64,000 nt of DNA from Bathynomus jamesi (Eukaryota; Arthropoda; Malacostraca; Isopoda; Cirolanidae). The stretch is from NCBI GenBank assembly GCA_023014485.1, contig JAJOZX010003301.1, positions 346,303-410,302 of the forward strand, given 5' to 3'. The notes under the pieces were generated by a model. It saw nothing but the letters and a program-made list of their open reading frames with translations, made no database searches and was not told where the DNA came from. Made by a program: the position numbers and the translations under genes. Shown here in pieces: positions 1 to 10,043 of this stretch. How positions within the stretch are numbered: position 1 is the stretch's first letter; each line of letters opens with the position of its first letter.

Positions 1-1770
1 CCCGAGAGGGCCCTGAGTTTCAGCAAACAAGTGCTATTCATACCAGAGGCCGCTATAATGGGTGTCCCGGTCCCCATGGTCGAAAAATAAAAGTTTCTGC
101 AAAGTCAGATTTAATTAAAATAAGATAACCTACGGTCTCACGCCGCCAAAGGAGAGGTATACTGGTAACTGGGTCAATTTTGGCTACCGACGGGCGGACG
201 GCCATTCATAACAAAGGGGCCCCACGTTCGAAGAATAAACTAGTTTCAGCAAATTCACAACATAACTCAGGACTTCATCAGTTTCGAGGTATGCGTATTG
301 GTCTATTTTGTGTACCGCGATTATATAAGTTGGTTTCAGCAAAACTTTTAAACGTGTAAATTTTTGTACTGACCACTCATACCAAAGGGACTCCCATATT
401 CGGTGCCAGTGTCTTGATACACTAGATTTAAAATACTATTTATCTTGGAGGAAACTCCTGGTTAGCCCCAGCCAGTTGGTCACCGGGCATAAGTTAGGTT
501 TGATAAAAAAAAAACGAACTCAAAGAGGCCCGTCATTGTGTGAAGCCCTAAGCTGTAGTTTACTTAGCTTGTGCCTAAATCTGGTACTGCGTTTATGCAA
601 CTACAATTTCACCCAGATTATTCCCAATTTTGGTCAAAAGTTAGCTGTTAAAAAAAAAATCATGTATCTGACAAAGGGAACCGCACGCGTGCACAGCAAA
701 ATACTGAAGGAGTCTCTTATTTTTTTCTGCCGTACATAACTTGTATTTACAAGACTTTCTTCTGAAAAACATTTTGTACAGTAAAATTATCTTGCTCTCT
801 GACGGACTGATTCAGAAGCGAAAATGACTGTTGTAATTGTTCACAAAGAACACGTGCACACTGATGCGCGTGACACAAATGCGCGTAACACAAATGAAAT
901 GAGACTTTCGCTACTAAGAAATTAATTAAACTCTCATTTCTCCCTTCTAACCTTTTTCAATCGTCTACCTGATGAGTATTGTGCGTCCACAATCGGTTTG
1001 GAGTCGGACCATTGGTTATATATTTTGCAGAAGTATGTAGTATTCAAAGTATATCACAGCCGCGGTAAAAGGTACAGGAAAGATAGGCAAGTATGTTCAT
1101 ACACTGACAGAAACACCTTATAGGCGAGTATAGGTTATAACTGCATAAAAACGCATTATCCATGGTCGATTCGGCTACGTTGTGGCCACGTCGCAACACC
1201 GCTTTCCGTTAGATCAGTAAGGTCAAACAATTGGGTTTGTTAACTGGTTGGATAGGTGATCGTCTTCCGCGTTTAGGTGATGTAGGCACTCGTGGTTCGA
1301 ATTCCACTTAAAGCTGATGTAGGTACGATCCGTCACACGACCTTTGTCGTTACGAAGGAAGTTAAATAAGACCATTATTATCCGAATTTGACTACGTATA
1401 TCTATGCTTTAAATACGGAATGCTTTGGATTATATTAAATTGGTAAGGTTATGGTTGAGTTTGTGTAGATTAGGATAGGACTAGAAATGTAATTTGCAGT
1501 TCGAAAAACAGAAGTAAAATCTATTTACCTGACTTCAGTGAAGAAAACATCGTACACAACTTTGAGATGCATCTGACCTTGTCTATCTTAAGTGACATAA
1601 GTCCGTTTCTCTTACGTGTCTATATAAATAAACAAAACGGCAGTCTGTGATGATCAACACGTTTCAATATCAAAGACAAACTGTTATTTTTCATTGCCAC
1701 TGAGAGACGCAACAGAAGTCTCCTTAGACATTGAACTCTATATTTTTACGAGTAATACGCAACTTAGTTT

Positions 1771-1773
<3 letters not shown>
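1..1773. other. Unassigned DNA with scattered repeated words
   Basis: No gene recognised. In the first 470 bases related words recur: TTTCAGCAAA near 14, 243 and 331, and CATACCA(A/G)AGG-like words near 42, 207 and 380. The second set is spaced about 170 bases apart, so this may be a very degenerate tandem repeat. An 87-codon open frame at 476-739 on the plus strand has no recognisable domain, and runs of A and K codons suggest chance. From 740 to 1,773 I see only AT-rich sequence. Confidence 0.4.

Positions 1774-1819
<46 letters not shown>
1774..1819. repeat. (TA)n microsatellite
   Basis: Uninterrupted TA dinucleotides directly bordering the retroposon-like segment that follows. Open frames of alternating Ile-Tyr here are translations of the repeat. 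Confidence 0.97.
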
Positions 1820-1822
<3 letters not shown>

Positions 1823-2096
1823 CGCAAGGGGGTTCTAAGCTCGTGCTCTTGAGTGCTCTTTTTTGTGCTCGTTTGTACGTGCTTGTTCCTGGAGGTTTCA
1901 CGTGCGCCCTCCCGGCCCTAGCACCCAAGGATGATGGGGCTCGACCCTGCAGTCCTTGGTCTTTTTCCACTTCGACTGTCCGCTCCACCCTTTCTTTTTC
2001 CTCTGTCTTTCCTCTCACTTTTTCTTTGTTTTTCCGCTGAGATATGCCCTTTAAATAGAGGCGAATCGGTTCTTCCTGAACTAAAAAAAAAAAAAT
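1820..2096 (+). mobile_element. Retroposon-like segment ending in poly(A)
   Basis: A GC-richer, pyrimidine-rich block enclosed by AT-rich DNA. It ends in about 13 A residues (2,083-2,095) and then a TA tract, which looks like the 3' end of a retrotransposed sequence. No coding motif was recognised in three frames, so it could be a LINE 3' untranslated region or a SINE-like copy. The poly(A) and the base-composition jump are seen directly; the retroposon reading is inference. Confidence 0.3.
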
Positions 2097-2114
2097 ATAT
2101 ATATATATATATAA

Positions 2115-2612
2115 TATTTATTATTTATTAGAGAAATTGTTTAGAGTGTCTTCCATCATGTTCAGTACACGTTGCATCTTTGAACCACTGAACGAGAAAT
2201 AGCACCACACGGTTCTTTGTTATTATTCAACGTCTCGAACGCTTGGCGTATCAAAGTCTTCATGTGATCGAAGTCCCACGGTTTCTGGTCGTAGACTCTC
2301 TCTTTGATTACACCCCACATTGAATAATCACATCACATTGATTATTCAATGTGGGGTATAATCAAAGATAGAGTCTACGGCCAGAAACCTCGGAACTTCG
2401 ATCACATGAAGACTGATACGCCAAGAGTTCGAGACGTTGAATAATAACAAAGAACCGTGTCGTAGCTATTTGTTGTTCAGTAGTTCAAAGATGTAACGTG
2501 TGTATTGAACATGATGGAGGACACTTTGAACAATTTCTGTAATAAATAATAAATATTATTCTTCGCAAGGTGATTTCATTATTTTCGGTAAAGCGACTTA
2601 TGCCGCACCCTG
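2115..2612 (+). mobile_element. Fold-back Tc1/mariner-type relic
   Basis: Two inverted arms (about 2,118-2,330 and 2,335-2,560) meet at a palindromic centre built on TTGAATAATC/GATTATTCAA. The right arm read on the plus strand encodes MWGVIKDRVYGQKPRN, close to the (L/M)WGxxKxxVY segment at the C-terminal end of IS630/Tc1/mariner transposases. The right edge carries CACCCTG followed by TA (about 2,606-2,614), matching the CAGGGTG terminal repeat of other mariner-like elements here. The left terminus is lost in a (TA)n tract. Non-autonomous: catalytic motifs are absent. Confidence 0.6.
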
Positions 2613-2626
2613 TATATATATAAAAG

Positions 2627-2627
<1 letters not shown>

Positions 2628-2661
<34 letters not shown>
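2628..2661. repeat. (GA)n microsatellite
   Basis: Purine dinucleotide tract. The following 2,662-3,118 is AT-rich and holds nothing I can assign. Confidence 0.9.
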
Positions 2662-3116
2662 CTGAATTTTTAATTATGAGAACCTAATCTCACGGTAGCG
2701 AACGATGGCCAAATTAAACATAAAGTAAGAAGAGTAATAAGGAGACTAAGGAAAATGAACCTAAAAACTTGTCACTTAAATTGCGTCACTATATCCTTAC
2801 GACATAAAGGCGATTATCGGTCGAGCGGAGCACTCTACTAAAGTAAATCCTACATAATGAAAAAAGTTTAAATCGAAACGAATGAATCTCGTTAAGGAGA
2901 GGAAGAAAATCCGCATCATTACCGCGTGATGTAATTATAGTGCAACATTCAGAGATACTTTTACATTTTGCACTCACTATTATGTAATACATTTTGCATT
3001 ACACTTCTTTTATTTGCACTCACATAATAAAACATTTATTATCAAAAGTTTAGGGCACGTTATTTATTTTGTAATTACGTGGAAGTTATTAAAAAAGATA
3101 ATTACCTTTCTTTCTT

Positions 3117-3118
<2 letters not shown>

Positions 3119-3181
<63 letters not shown>

Positions 3182-3182
3182 T
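3119..3182. repeat. (CT)n microsatellite
   Basis: CT tract lying directly beyond the 3' end of the minus-strand LINE-A copy. Poly-Ser-Leu frames here are repeat translations. Confidence 0.95.
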
Positions 3183-3204
3183 TCCTTCCTATATTTTTGT
3201 TTAT

Positions 3205-4637
3205 GTAGGAAGGAGGAGCCAAGACGAACGACCGCAAAATTGCTTCCCCGATAAAAAGAGAAGGAGAGAGCCGAAATTAAGATCCAGAGTTTTCGAGATG
3301 CCGGGACAGTCTGCGTTTGAAAGATTGGAGGCCATGAAAAGGGGGAAAGATGGATTGAAGAAGATTATTTCAGAGTTCACCGATTGAGTAGATGAAAGAC
3401 TGAGAATACCGATTAACCCTTGCGTTAGAGAGTTGGACAAAAAAGGAATGAGAATGTGCCGAAAGTCTGGTACTACGTGCTCTCCTCGAAGGAGGAGGCA
3501 TGCAGTTAGAGAGTTTAGAAGAGTAGTGTCCGTTATGATAGCGATAGCAAGGAGAGAGTGAGGCAACACTGCGGCGAAGAGAGAAGGATTGAAGACACTC
3601 AATAAGAGGCGGGGAATTGATGAGGCGCAAAGCCTTTGATTCCACCGGTCAAGTAGAGCTGCGTGGGTTGAGCCACCTCACACATGAAAAGCTTACTCCA
3701 TACAGGGGCGGACAAGTCCCCTGTACAGAGACAGCAACTGAGTGGGGCTGAAGAAACTGCGGAGGCGGTACAGCACACCTAACCTCTTAGAAGATATTTT
3801 AGAAAGCGAGTATATGTGATCTTTCCAGGAAATATCGCGAGAAAAGAAAACACCAAGAATGTTAAGAGAAAAGGAAGGATTGAGTTGTATATTGTTGAAG
3901 ATAAGGGGGATAATCGTGTGGAAGACTGACGAGTAGACGGATGAAGGAACTTGGTTTTTGAGGTATTGAAAGCCACAAGGTTTTCTCTGCCCCAATCAGA
4001 GATAGTTGAATGATCAGAAGTCAGGTGCATCATAACCATCTCACGCGAAGTGTGGAGTGGCTATTGAAGTGGGTAGAGTGGGTAGAGTGGGTAGAGTGGT
4101 GAAGTGGGTAGAGAAGTGAAAAGTGAAATCATCGGCATAAGAGTGGATAGGACAGGAAGTACGACTTAGTAAATCAATGATAAATAAAAGGAAAAGAGTG
4201 AATGACAGGACAGAACTCTGAGGAACACCACTATTAATAGTTTTAGGAGAAGAACAGTGGCCATCTACAACTGCAGCTATAGATCGGCCAGAAAGGAAAT
4301 CAGAGACGAAGGCACAGATAGAAGGACAGAAACCGAGGGAAGACAGTTTTGAAATTAAGGATTTGTGCCAGACTTTATGAAAAGCTTTTGATATGTCTAT
4401 CGAAATAGCAAAGGTTCCATCGAAATCCTGAAGGAGGATGACCAAGAGTCAGAGAGAGATATGCAATACGATTGCCAGTAGAGCGTCCCTTGCGGATCTC
4501 ATACTGACTATCTGAAAGAAGATTGTAAGTAGAAAGGTGTTTAAGAATCCTCCTATTGAAGATAGATTCAGAAACTTTAGAAAGACAAGAAATTAAGGCA
4601 ATTGGACGATAGTTTGAGGATTGAGAGTGGTCATCCT
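3205..4637 (-). pseudogene. LINE-A copy 1: 5'-truncated non-LTR retrotransposon
   Basis: Minus-strand relic of a jockey-like non-LTR element, broken over several frames. Going downstream from 4,637: the RT N-terminal segment (NYRPIALISCLSK), a palm segment at 4,445-4,041 with DISKAFHKVWHK, SGVPQSSVLS (consensus GVPQGSVLSP, so G is replaced) and an intact YADD near 4,130, then thumb and C-terminal segments at 3,995-3,370 (ISWKDHIYSLSK, CYRYHNGHYSS). A short GTGGGTAGAGTGG-type tandem expansion sits just after YADD (about 4,070-4,110). Endonuclease and ORF1 are absent because the copy starts inside RT. The 3' end near 3,205 resembles the tails at 34,370, 54,390, 25,830 and 42,345. Two further copies lie at 34.4 and 54.4 kb. 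Confidence 0.85.
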
Positions 4638-5046
4638 ACAACGGGTGACACAATTCAAGCTATCTCCAGCATGACTCCCTCCGTTTCACGGGGGTCTTCT
4701 TTATTGTAGGCAACGAGCTTACTTCAAATCACCGAAGTCCCGTGGTTACAAGGAAAAATTTCTGTACTCTTCACCGTCATACAGACCTTTTCTTTGGAAC
4801 GGCAACAGACATCAGCCACATCGAGGAAAATAGGTCCTGAAATCCCCCCCCCTGTGCAATAGGGCAAGATATTTCCCCGCCCGGTAGTAAGGGCTACAGT
4901 TACCCCCTCCGACCCTACAGTAAATTCGACTCGCCATGCACGGCGGCATTTGTTTTCTCCTTGTTTTGACGGAAACCTTAATGGTGACCCTAAATATTAA
5001 TCAACTAAATAATTACTTCGTCAGTATACCTAATCATTAATAACTA
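4638..5046. other. Unassigned GC-richer stretch
   Basis: More GC than its surroundings, with C and G runs near 4,843 and 4,905. No coding motif, terminal repeat or RNA signature recognised. Confidence 0.4.
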
Positions 5047-5289
5047 CAGCCGGGCCCGTAGCCAGGGTTATAACTTTGAAAGGGCAACCAAAGTGTTTGG
5101 AGGCTTAAAGTCCTGCATTTTTTATATAGCTTTTTATTTTGCTTTATACATAAATAATCATACAAACAAAAATATTAAAAAAAAAGATTTTATTTTAAAA
5201 ACCGCAGCACATCAAAATATTTTTTTATTTGCACATTCAAAGTTTTTAAAAGCGCATCAATTTGTGGGATTACTTTTTAAACTCTGATT

Positions 5290-6295
5290 GCTCATATTCT
5301 ACTGAAAGTGCCGCAGTGTGCAGTGTTCAATATATTGTGATGCGTCTGGCAATTTTGACAATGTCATGCTTTTAGCAACAGCAACCTCATGACGGAGCAG
5401 TGATTTATCGATTGCCGCTGCGGTCCTTTCGACCACCGAATATAATGAAAGCAAATGACCAAATTCCAGAAAATAATTTGACGAAGGTAATAAACTGCAC
5501 AATAATTCTATAAAGGAAAAACTGAATTGAAAAAAATCGCCTGTCAAACTCTGTAGTGATAGTGTCAATAATTTCGAAATAAATGGACAAGAATGGTTGA
5601 TCATTGACATGACTGCCAGTTTGTTGAGTCAACACGTAATCATGTAGATTACGTGGTAGCGTTCTTTGGCGCTCGGGGTATGAAGAGGTTTCTGGATGTC
5701 GTCCCTCCAGCTTTAACATTATCACCTGAAACTTCTCTGCAGTTCACATTTTCTTAAATTGCAAATTGTTTCTCTCAAAATTTGATAACCTGTGACCAAG
5801 GTACATGATTTCGACTGCAACATTTTATCAGTCGGCTTAAGGAGACTGAAAAATTGATACCTGACTTCTCCGCAAAAAAATAAAGCGCTCTTTCTGGATC
5901 GCAGCTCGTTGTCCAGTTGCCGTCACAGCTAATTCCAAAATTATAATTAAAATTTAAAAGAGAAGTAAAGCATAAAAAAAACACATACATGTTATTCTAC
6001 ATACATGTTATTCTATATTTATAGCCGTTGCCCCTGTTTTGTTTTAAAACAACCGAACCTTTAGATTTTGCCAAGAAATTGCAGATGAGATTGCATACGA
6101 CAAAAAATGCACGTACTTCTGTCAATTGTTCACAAATGTGGATGACAACTAAATGCAGCTGGTGATTAAAACAGTGAATAAATGTATGGAATATTTCAAC
6201 AGACTTTTTCTCCAATTTTTGCTTGGACGCCACCATGTTTGCTAGACATTACTGAAGCTCCATCGTAGTACTGTGCAAGAAGAAATTAATTAAAC
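5290..6295 (-). pseudogene. hAT-type transposase relic (ZMYM1/DUF4371-like)
   Basis: Minus-strand coding remnants in shifting frames, read from 6,295 to 5,290. First YYDGASVMSSKHGGVQAK, the hAT/ZMYM1 segment around a catalytic Asp. Then an HCFNHQLHLVV segment (6,236-5,997), matching the C-x(2)-H-type helix (usual form HCxAHxLNLV). Then RTLPRNLHDYV and a PFLSIYFEIIDTITTEFDRR segment (5,725-5,405), the linker before the dimerisation domain, and finally LLPSSNYFLEFGHLLSLYS. Several frameshifts and stops make it non-functional. Imperfect ends, roughly CAGCCGGGCCCGTAGCCAGG at 5,047 and its degenerate inverse near 6,812, may be the element termini; no clean 8-bp target duplication was found. Confidence 0.7.
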
Positions 6296-6299
6296 GATT

Positions 6300-6867
6300 T
6301 ACAAATAAATAATGTACGGACGACATTCTTTTTAATGGACTCTTTGGTAAATTTCTATATAAATTTATATTAATTGGTAAAGGGTGATAAAACATGTATT
6401 ACCGGATTAAAAAACTATACAAGAACAGTAAAGTAACGTTAAATAGATACATAATGACCTAGTAACTAGTTGGATATTAATTATAGCTGCAGAGCAAATC
6501 TTGATTTATATTTATTTATACTTAAATTACACCCAAGTTAAAACATACATGATAATATTGTTATGATGTGTCATGCGTGCGCTGTTTATGCAAGACTTAT
6601 GTATTCTTGCGCATGATTCTGTATTGCAGGTGCATAGTTTCTCTCATTTCGTTACAACTTATGAATAAATTGAGTTATCGCTCTAAGCTTCCATCGCAAT
6701 ATTCATGTTTAAAGCGGGGATGATAGATCACTTTAAGGGGTTTGGGGGAGGGAGGCAAAAAAAATTTCGTGGGGTATTGCCCCTCAATGCACCCCCATGA
6801 TTACGGTCCAACTACAGCTACTTATAAATTAGGAGCCTACAAATGTGGTGCCTATAACTAGGGCACT
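6300..6867. other. AT-rich flank of the hAT relic
   Basis: No coding motif. The G-rich portion near 6,735-6,812 probably contains the right terminal region of the hAT relic. The remainder is unassigned. Confidence 0.35.
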
Positions 6868-6880
6868 ATCTATCTATCTA

Positions 6881-6972
<92 letters not shown>

Positions 6973-6975
6973 CAA
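6868..6975. repeat. Compound (TCTA)n(CT)n(TA)n microsatellite
   Basis: Three simple repeats follow each other without unique sequence between them: tetranucleotide at 6,868-6,887, CT to about 6,934, then TA. Confidence 0.95.
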
Positions 6976-7201
6976 CCTAGTAGTGCTTTCATAAGATCGT
7001 ACGGAGGGCAAGCTCACTGCCCTGATTCTAGAAATTGCTTGGTGGAGAAGAAAATTGCCTTCTTGACGTCTCGATCTCACATTATAGCGAGACATACTCA
7101 GCTCATCTGGGATTATCAAGTTTATGTAGTGTATATGTATGTGTGTGTGTGTGTGCATATAGTTTCCTCTTGAAAATGCACGCACGGCATAATATTTATT
7201 A

Positions 7202-7420
7202 CTAGCAGAGACCCGCAAAACTACTGCGGTCATATCAGTATCTTTATTACAACATTACTTCTTTAAATACAGGATTTCTACTTATTCTTTCACCAAAGAC
7301 ATTAAGAGAATCAAAACTTCTCACTCTAGAAGAAGCTACATAAAGCTGTCCGTGTGTAAAAACAGGCTTAGGAATATAAATACATACAAAACATCTGCGG
7401 TCAAATTAGTATCTTTATCA
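7202..7420 (-). mobile_element. Helitron 3' terminal fragment
   Basis: On the minus strand, 7,371-7,250 encodes PKPVFTHGQLYVASSRVRS, the C-terminal motif region of the Pif1-type helicase in Helitrons. Downstream lies a short hairpin, CCGCA-loop-TGCGG (7,230-7,214), then about nine bases and CTAG with a T immediately outside (7,205-7,201). Helitrons characteristically end in CTRR about ten bases after a hairpin and insert between A and T, so this fits a genuine 3' terminus. A CTGCGGTCA-x-AT-x-AGTATCTTTAT word occurs at both 7,229 and 7,395. The copy is truncated at about 7,420, where an opposite-strand Helitron fragment begins. Confidence 0.6.
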
Positions 7421-8185
7421 AGGCAGCTCGAGAGCAATGCAGCAGGATTATCAAGATGCTATGGCAGTCAGTGATGTAGTTGAGACCACCATGGCCGAGA
7501 CCGAGACCTAAGCACCCGAGACCGAGACCGGGACCGAGGCCAGAAAAAAGGTCTCGAGACCAGTCTCGAGACAAAGTCCGAAACCGAGACCATATGCAAT
7601 TTTTGCATGTATTAAATATTCTGTAATGCCTAATTCCTAAGATCTGTATTTCACATTCAGGAACAAAGATTCTAAACAGGTTATGAAGTGACAATTGTAA
7701 AATTTACACAATTTATTCACAATTTCATAGTTTGTGATATTTTTCAACAGTTAACTGCCTACTTAAAACAAGATAAGTGTTCGTTGCACTTGAGGAACAT
7801 CAACATACTCAGCAGTGATGTAGTCGAGACCACCATGGCCGAAACCGAGACCGAGACCGAGACCAAGACAGAGACCGAGACCAGAAAAAAAGGTCTCGAG
7901 ACCGGTCTCGAGTCCTACATCACTGATGACAGTTCTAGAAAATTTGGGAAGCCGGATCTATTTATTACGTTTACTTGCAAGCTAAGATGGATTGAAATCG
8001 CTGAAAGCATTGAAGCTTATCAAAGACCAGAACATAGACCAAATATTGTTGCAAAAGTGTTTCACATAACACTAAAAGCGCTGCTTCATGATTTAACACT
8101 AAAACATACTCGGGAAGCCAAGTGTATTTTTGTGTGTAGTTCGTGCACGTTAAAATTTCATTTGGTGGGACCCGCCAAAAAATGA
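7421..8185 (+). pseudogene. Helitron Rep-domain fragment, split by an insertion
   Basis: 7,421-7,468 encodes GSSRAMQQDYQDAMAV. The frame resumes at 7,926 with FGKPDLFITFTC, ESIEAYQRPEHRPN and VAKVFHITLKALLHDLT. This is the Helitron-like N-terminal (rolling-circle Rep) region, upstream of the HUH motif. The 457-bp element between the halves is bounded by an 8-bp duplication, and removing it with one duplication rejoins the frame. Downstream coding decays after about 8,150, so neither HUH nor helicase is present. Confidence 0.75.
7469..7925. mobile_element. hAT-type non-autonomous element with GAGACC arrays
   Basis: Perfect 11-bp terminal inverted repeats, CAGTGATGTAG (7,469-7,479) and CTACATCACTG (7,915-7,925). 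They are flanked by the 8-bp duplication ATGGCAGT/ATGACAGT (7,461-7,468 and 7,926-7,933, one mismatch). Length and duplication size are typical of hAT. Inside are two blocks of GAGACC hexamers (7,480-7,590 and 7,824-7,912), each ending in the palindrome GGTCTCGAGACC or a close variant. A second CAGTGATGTAG starts at 7,813, suggesting either a nested copy or a duplicated end. The Glu-Thr repeat open frame here is a translation of the hexamers. Confidence 0.85.
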
Positions 8186-8469
8186 CGGGTTGAAGTTTCG
8201 CACATTTTTAAGATCAATTAAACTAAATTTAAAATCACAATCACATATTAGAAACGAAAACGACCTAACTGCGACACACCACGCCCGAGGACTGGCATCT
8301 CGGTATGCCCTCGGCTTTCAGTGCGTTTCAATTGTTGCCATCTAGTATTTTATATTTCAAACAATTTCGTTTTACATATCTTAATTTTATACAATTTTAA
8401 TCAGTTTATTATACTCTAAACAACATTATTAAATTTCCTATTAAAAAATAATACACGGCAATCCCCACA

Positions 8470-8678
8470 TCCCCTCCCCATCCAGAAATGACGGGTTGCT
8501 CATTCTGATGAAGGTCAAGCTTTTTGCCTCACCTTAGATCAGTGGTTCCCAACTTCGGCTTGCGATCCAAATCAGGGTCGCGAAGGGTCACTATATTCAC
8601 TATTTCTTAATTCAATTTATATTTATAAACATATTTAAATTTTATCATAAGCCTGAGAGTCGGGAGATCCTGTTGGTA

Positions 8679-8719
<41 letters not shown>

Positions 8720-8855
8720 ACTTAGACGTACAGCTTAACGTGGAATCCAAACCACGACCCACCAAGAAAGTCAGACAGTCCTCGCTCGAACTCGATTTCA
8801 CGACCTCCTGATCAGCAGCCCAGCGTCTTAACCACTAGTCTATATGAAACATTAT
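8470..8855 (-). mobile_element. tRNA-headed SINE, split by a MITE
   Basis: On the minus strand the head (about 8,850-8,773) reads CTAGTGGTTAAGACGCTGGG then GCTGCTGATCAGGAGGTCGT, with a B-box-like GAGTTCGAGCG, as in tRNA-derived SINEs. The body (8,772-8,735) contains GGGTCGTGGTTTGGATTCCA and AAGCTGTA. The same body occurs in the 5S-headed SINE at 13.5 kb. The hAT MITE at 8,540-8,719 separates body from tail; the tail resumes left of the MITE (8,539-8,470) and ends in an AGCAACCCGTC-like word. Confidence 0.55.
8540..8719. mobile_element. hAT MITE, 180 bp
   Basis: Terminal inverted repeats CAGTGGTTCCCAAC and GTTGGGAACCACTG are 14/14 complementary. Flanks CCTTAGAT and ACTTAGAC agree at six of eight positions, consistent with an old 8-bp duplication. 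The interior is AT-rich and non-coding. Confidence 0.8.
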
Positions 8856-8859
8856 CAAA

Positions 8860-9544
8860 GCTTAACAAACTCTATATTTTTTAAGTTTTAAGGATTTTTC
8901 ACTTTTAAAAAGAGGTAATAATAAATTACAATTCAGGCATGATTGCCTAAATTCAGGCGTATAAGTAGAAAAAAGTTATTTACAGTGATTTGTTCGTTTA
9001 AATACTTTGTAAAGACTAAATCTGAACTAAAAAAAAAGACATGCGTATTTTATCTTTTTCGTAAGAGCAGTTTAGGGTATTTTTAAAACGTCTTATTTTA
9101 AGAGAAAGAGTACCTATTTGTACTACAAAGCTTTTCCAACACGATGAAAGAGGAAAAAGAATTTAGCTTTAAGACACAAATAAATAATAAAATTATGAAA
9201 TAATAAGGAACTCCTTTAAAGTGGTTTTAAAGCCGTAAATTTGTACCTTTAGTCTGGAAGTATAAAAGCATTATTCAGACATTTTACTATAATTGAAAGC
9301 TTTTAAGATGACAGAAGAAAAAGGGGTGAAAAGTTTATTCTACAAACATTTTAGTAAATTTTCTTGCAATTACTTGTGAAATAATTTTATAAGATTTAAA
9401 ATATATTAGATAATAATTTTTCATCGTCAAACAGGGAGATGCAAAAGTTTCAATCTCTCAGCATACCTGTTGAAAATATATCGAAAACAAAAATAATTTA
9501 TTACAGTGCCTTTATTTCATTAATTCAATAGAGCATCTGAACGT

Positions 9545-9546
<2 letters not shown>
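8860..9546. other. Unassigned AT-rich DNA
   Basis: No open frame, repeat or RNA feature that I can support. Confidence 0.4.
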
Positions 9547-9608
<62 letters not shown>

Positions 9609-9615
9609 TACACAC
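9547..9615. repeat. Compound (CT)n(TA)n(CA)n microsatellite
   Basis: CT tract, then TA, then a short CA run. Confidence 0.93.
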
Positions 9616-9685
9616 ACTAGGGCCACTCAATATATTTTACCCCACCCTTTTTTTCTTAGCTAAATAATAGGCCATGGGGCTGAAA

Positions 9686-9743
9686 TAGGGTGGCCATTTC
9701 CAAATTTCCAAAAAGGAGGACACTGAGTATGTGGCCGCACGTT

Positions 9744-9780
<37 letters not shown>

Positions 9781-9980
9781 CTGAAAGAAATGAATATTCA
9801 TTTTTACTCCTTGGGCAGATTGACTGCCCGACTCGTAGTCATGAAATTGAAAACAAATGCGGCTTATCAGCAGTGTTGCCAACTACATATAATAAAAATA
9901 CGTTAACGGTTATTCCGCTAACGGTTATTCCGCTCAAAGGGCGGACTGTCCGGCCTAAAGCCAGACATCTGGCCACCCTA
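9686..9980. mobile_element. MITE with GGCTGAAA target duplication, 295 bp
   Basis: Terminal repeats TAGGGTGGCCA and TGGCCACCCTA are perfect. The 8-bp flank GGCTGAAA is identical on both sides (9,678-9,685 and 9,981-9,988). The element contains a (TA)n tract (9,748-9,780) and a repeated CTAACGGTTATTCCGCT word near 9,915. Duplication size suggests hAT; non-coding. Confidence 0.85.
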
Positions 9981-10043
9981 GGCTGAAATGTCTTTCGGCC
10001 CGTAAGTTTGAACTTTTTGAGCGTCACATAACTGGATTTTTCT

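Noticed and set aside
476..739. Small plus-strand gene, 87 codons
   Set aside because: No recognisable domain, codon choice dominated by A runs, no supporting signals.
1764..2131. Open frames of alternating Ile-Tyr or Ser-Leu (also near 3.1, 7.0, 9.7, 11.3, 13.7, 25.8, 38.1, 47.6 and 56.0 kb)
   Set aside because: Translations of (TA)n, (CT)n and (CA)n microsatellites.
7688..7920. Glu-Thr repeat protein
   Set aside because: Produced by GAGACC hexamers in a non-autonomous hAT element; the following Helitron residues join by chance frame.
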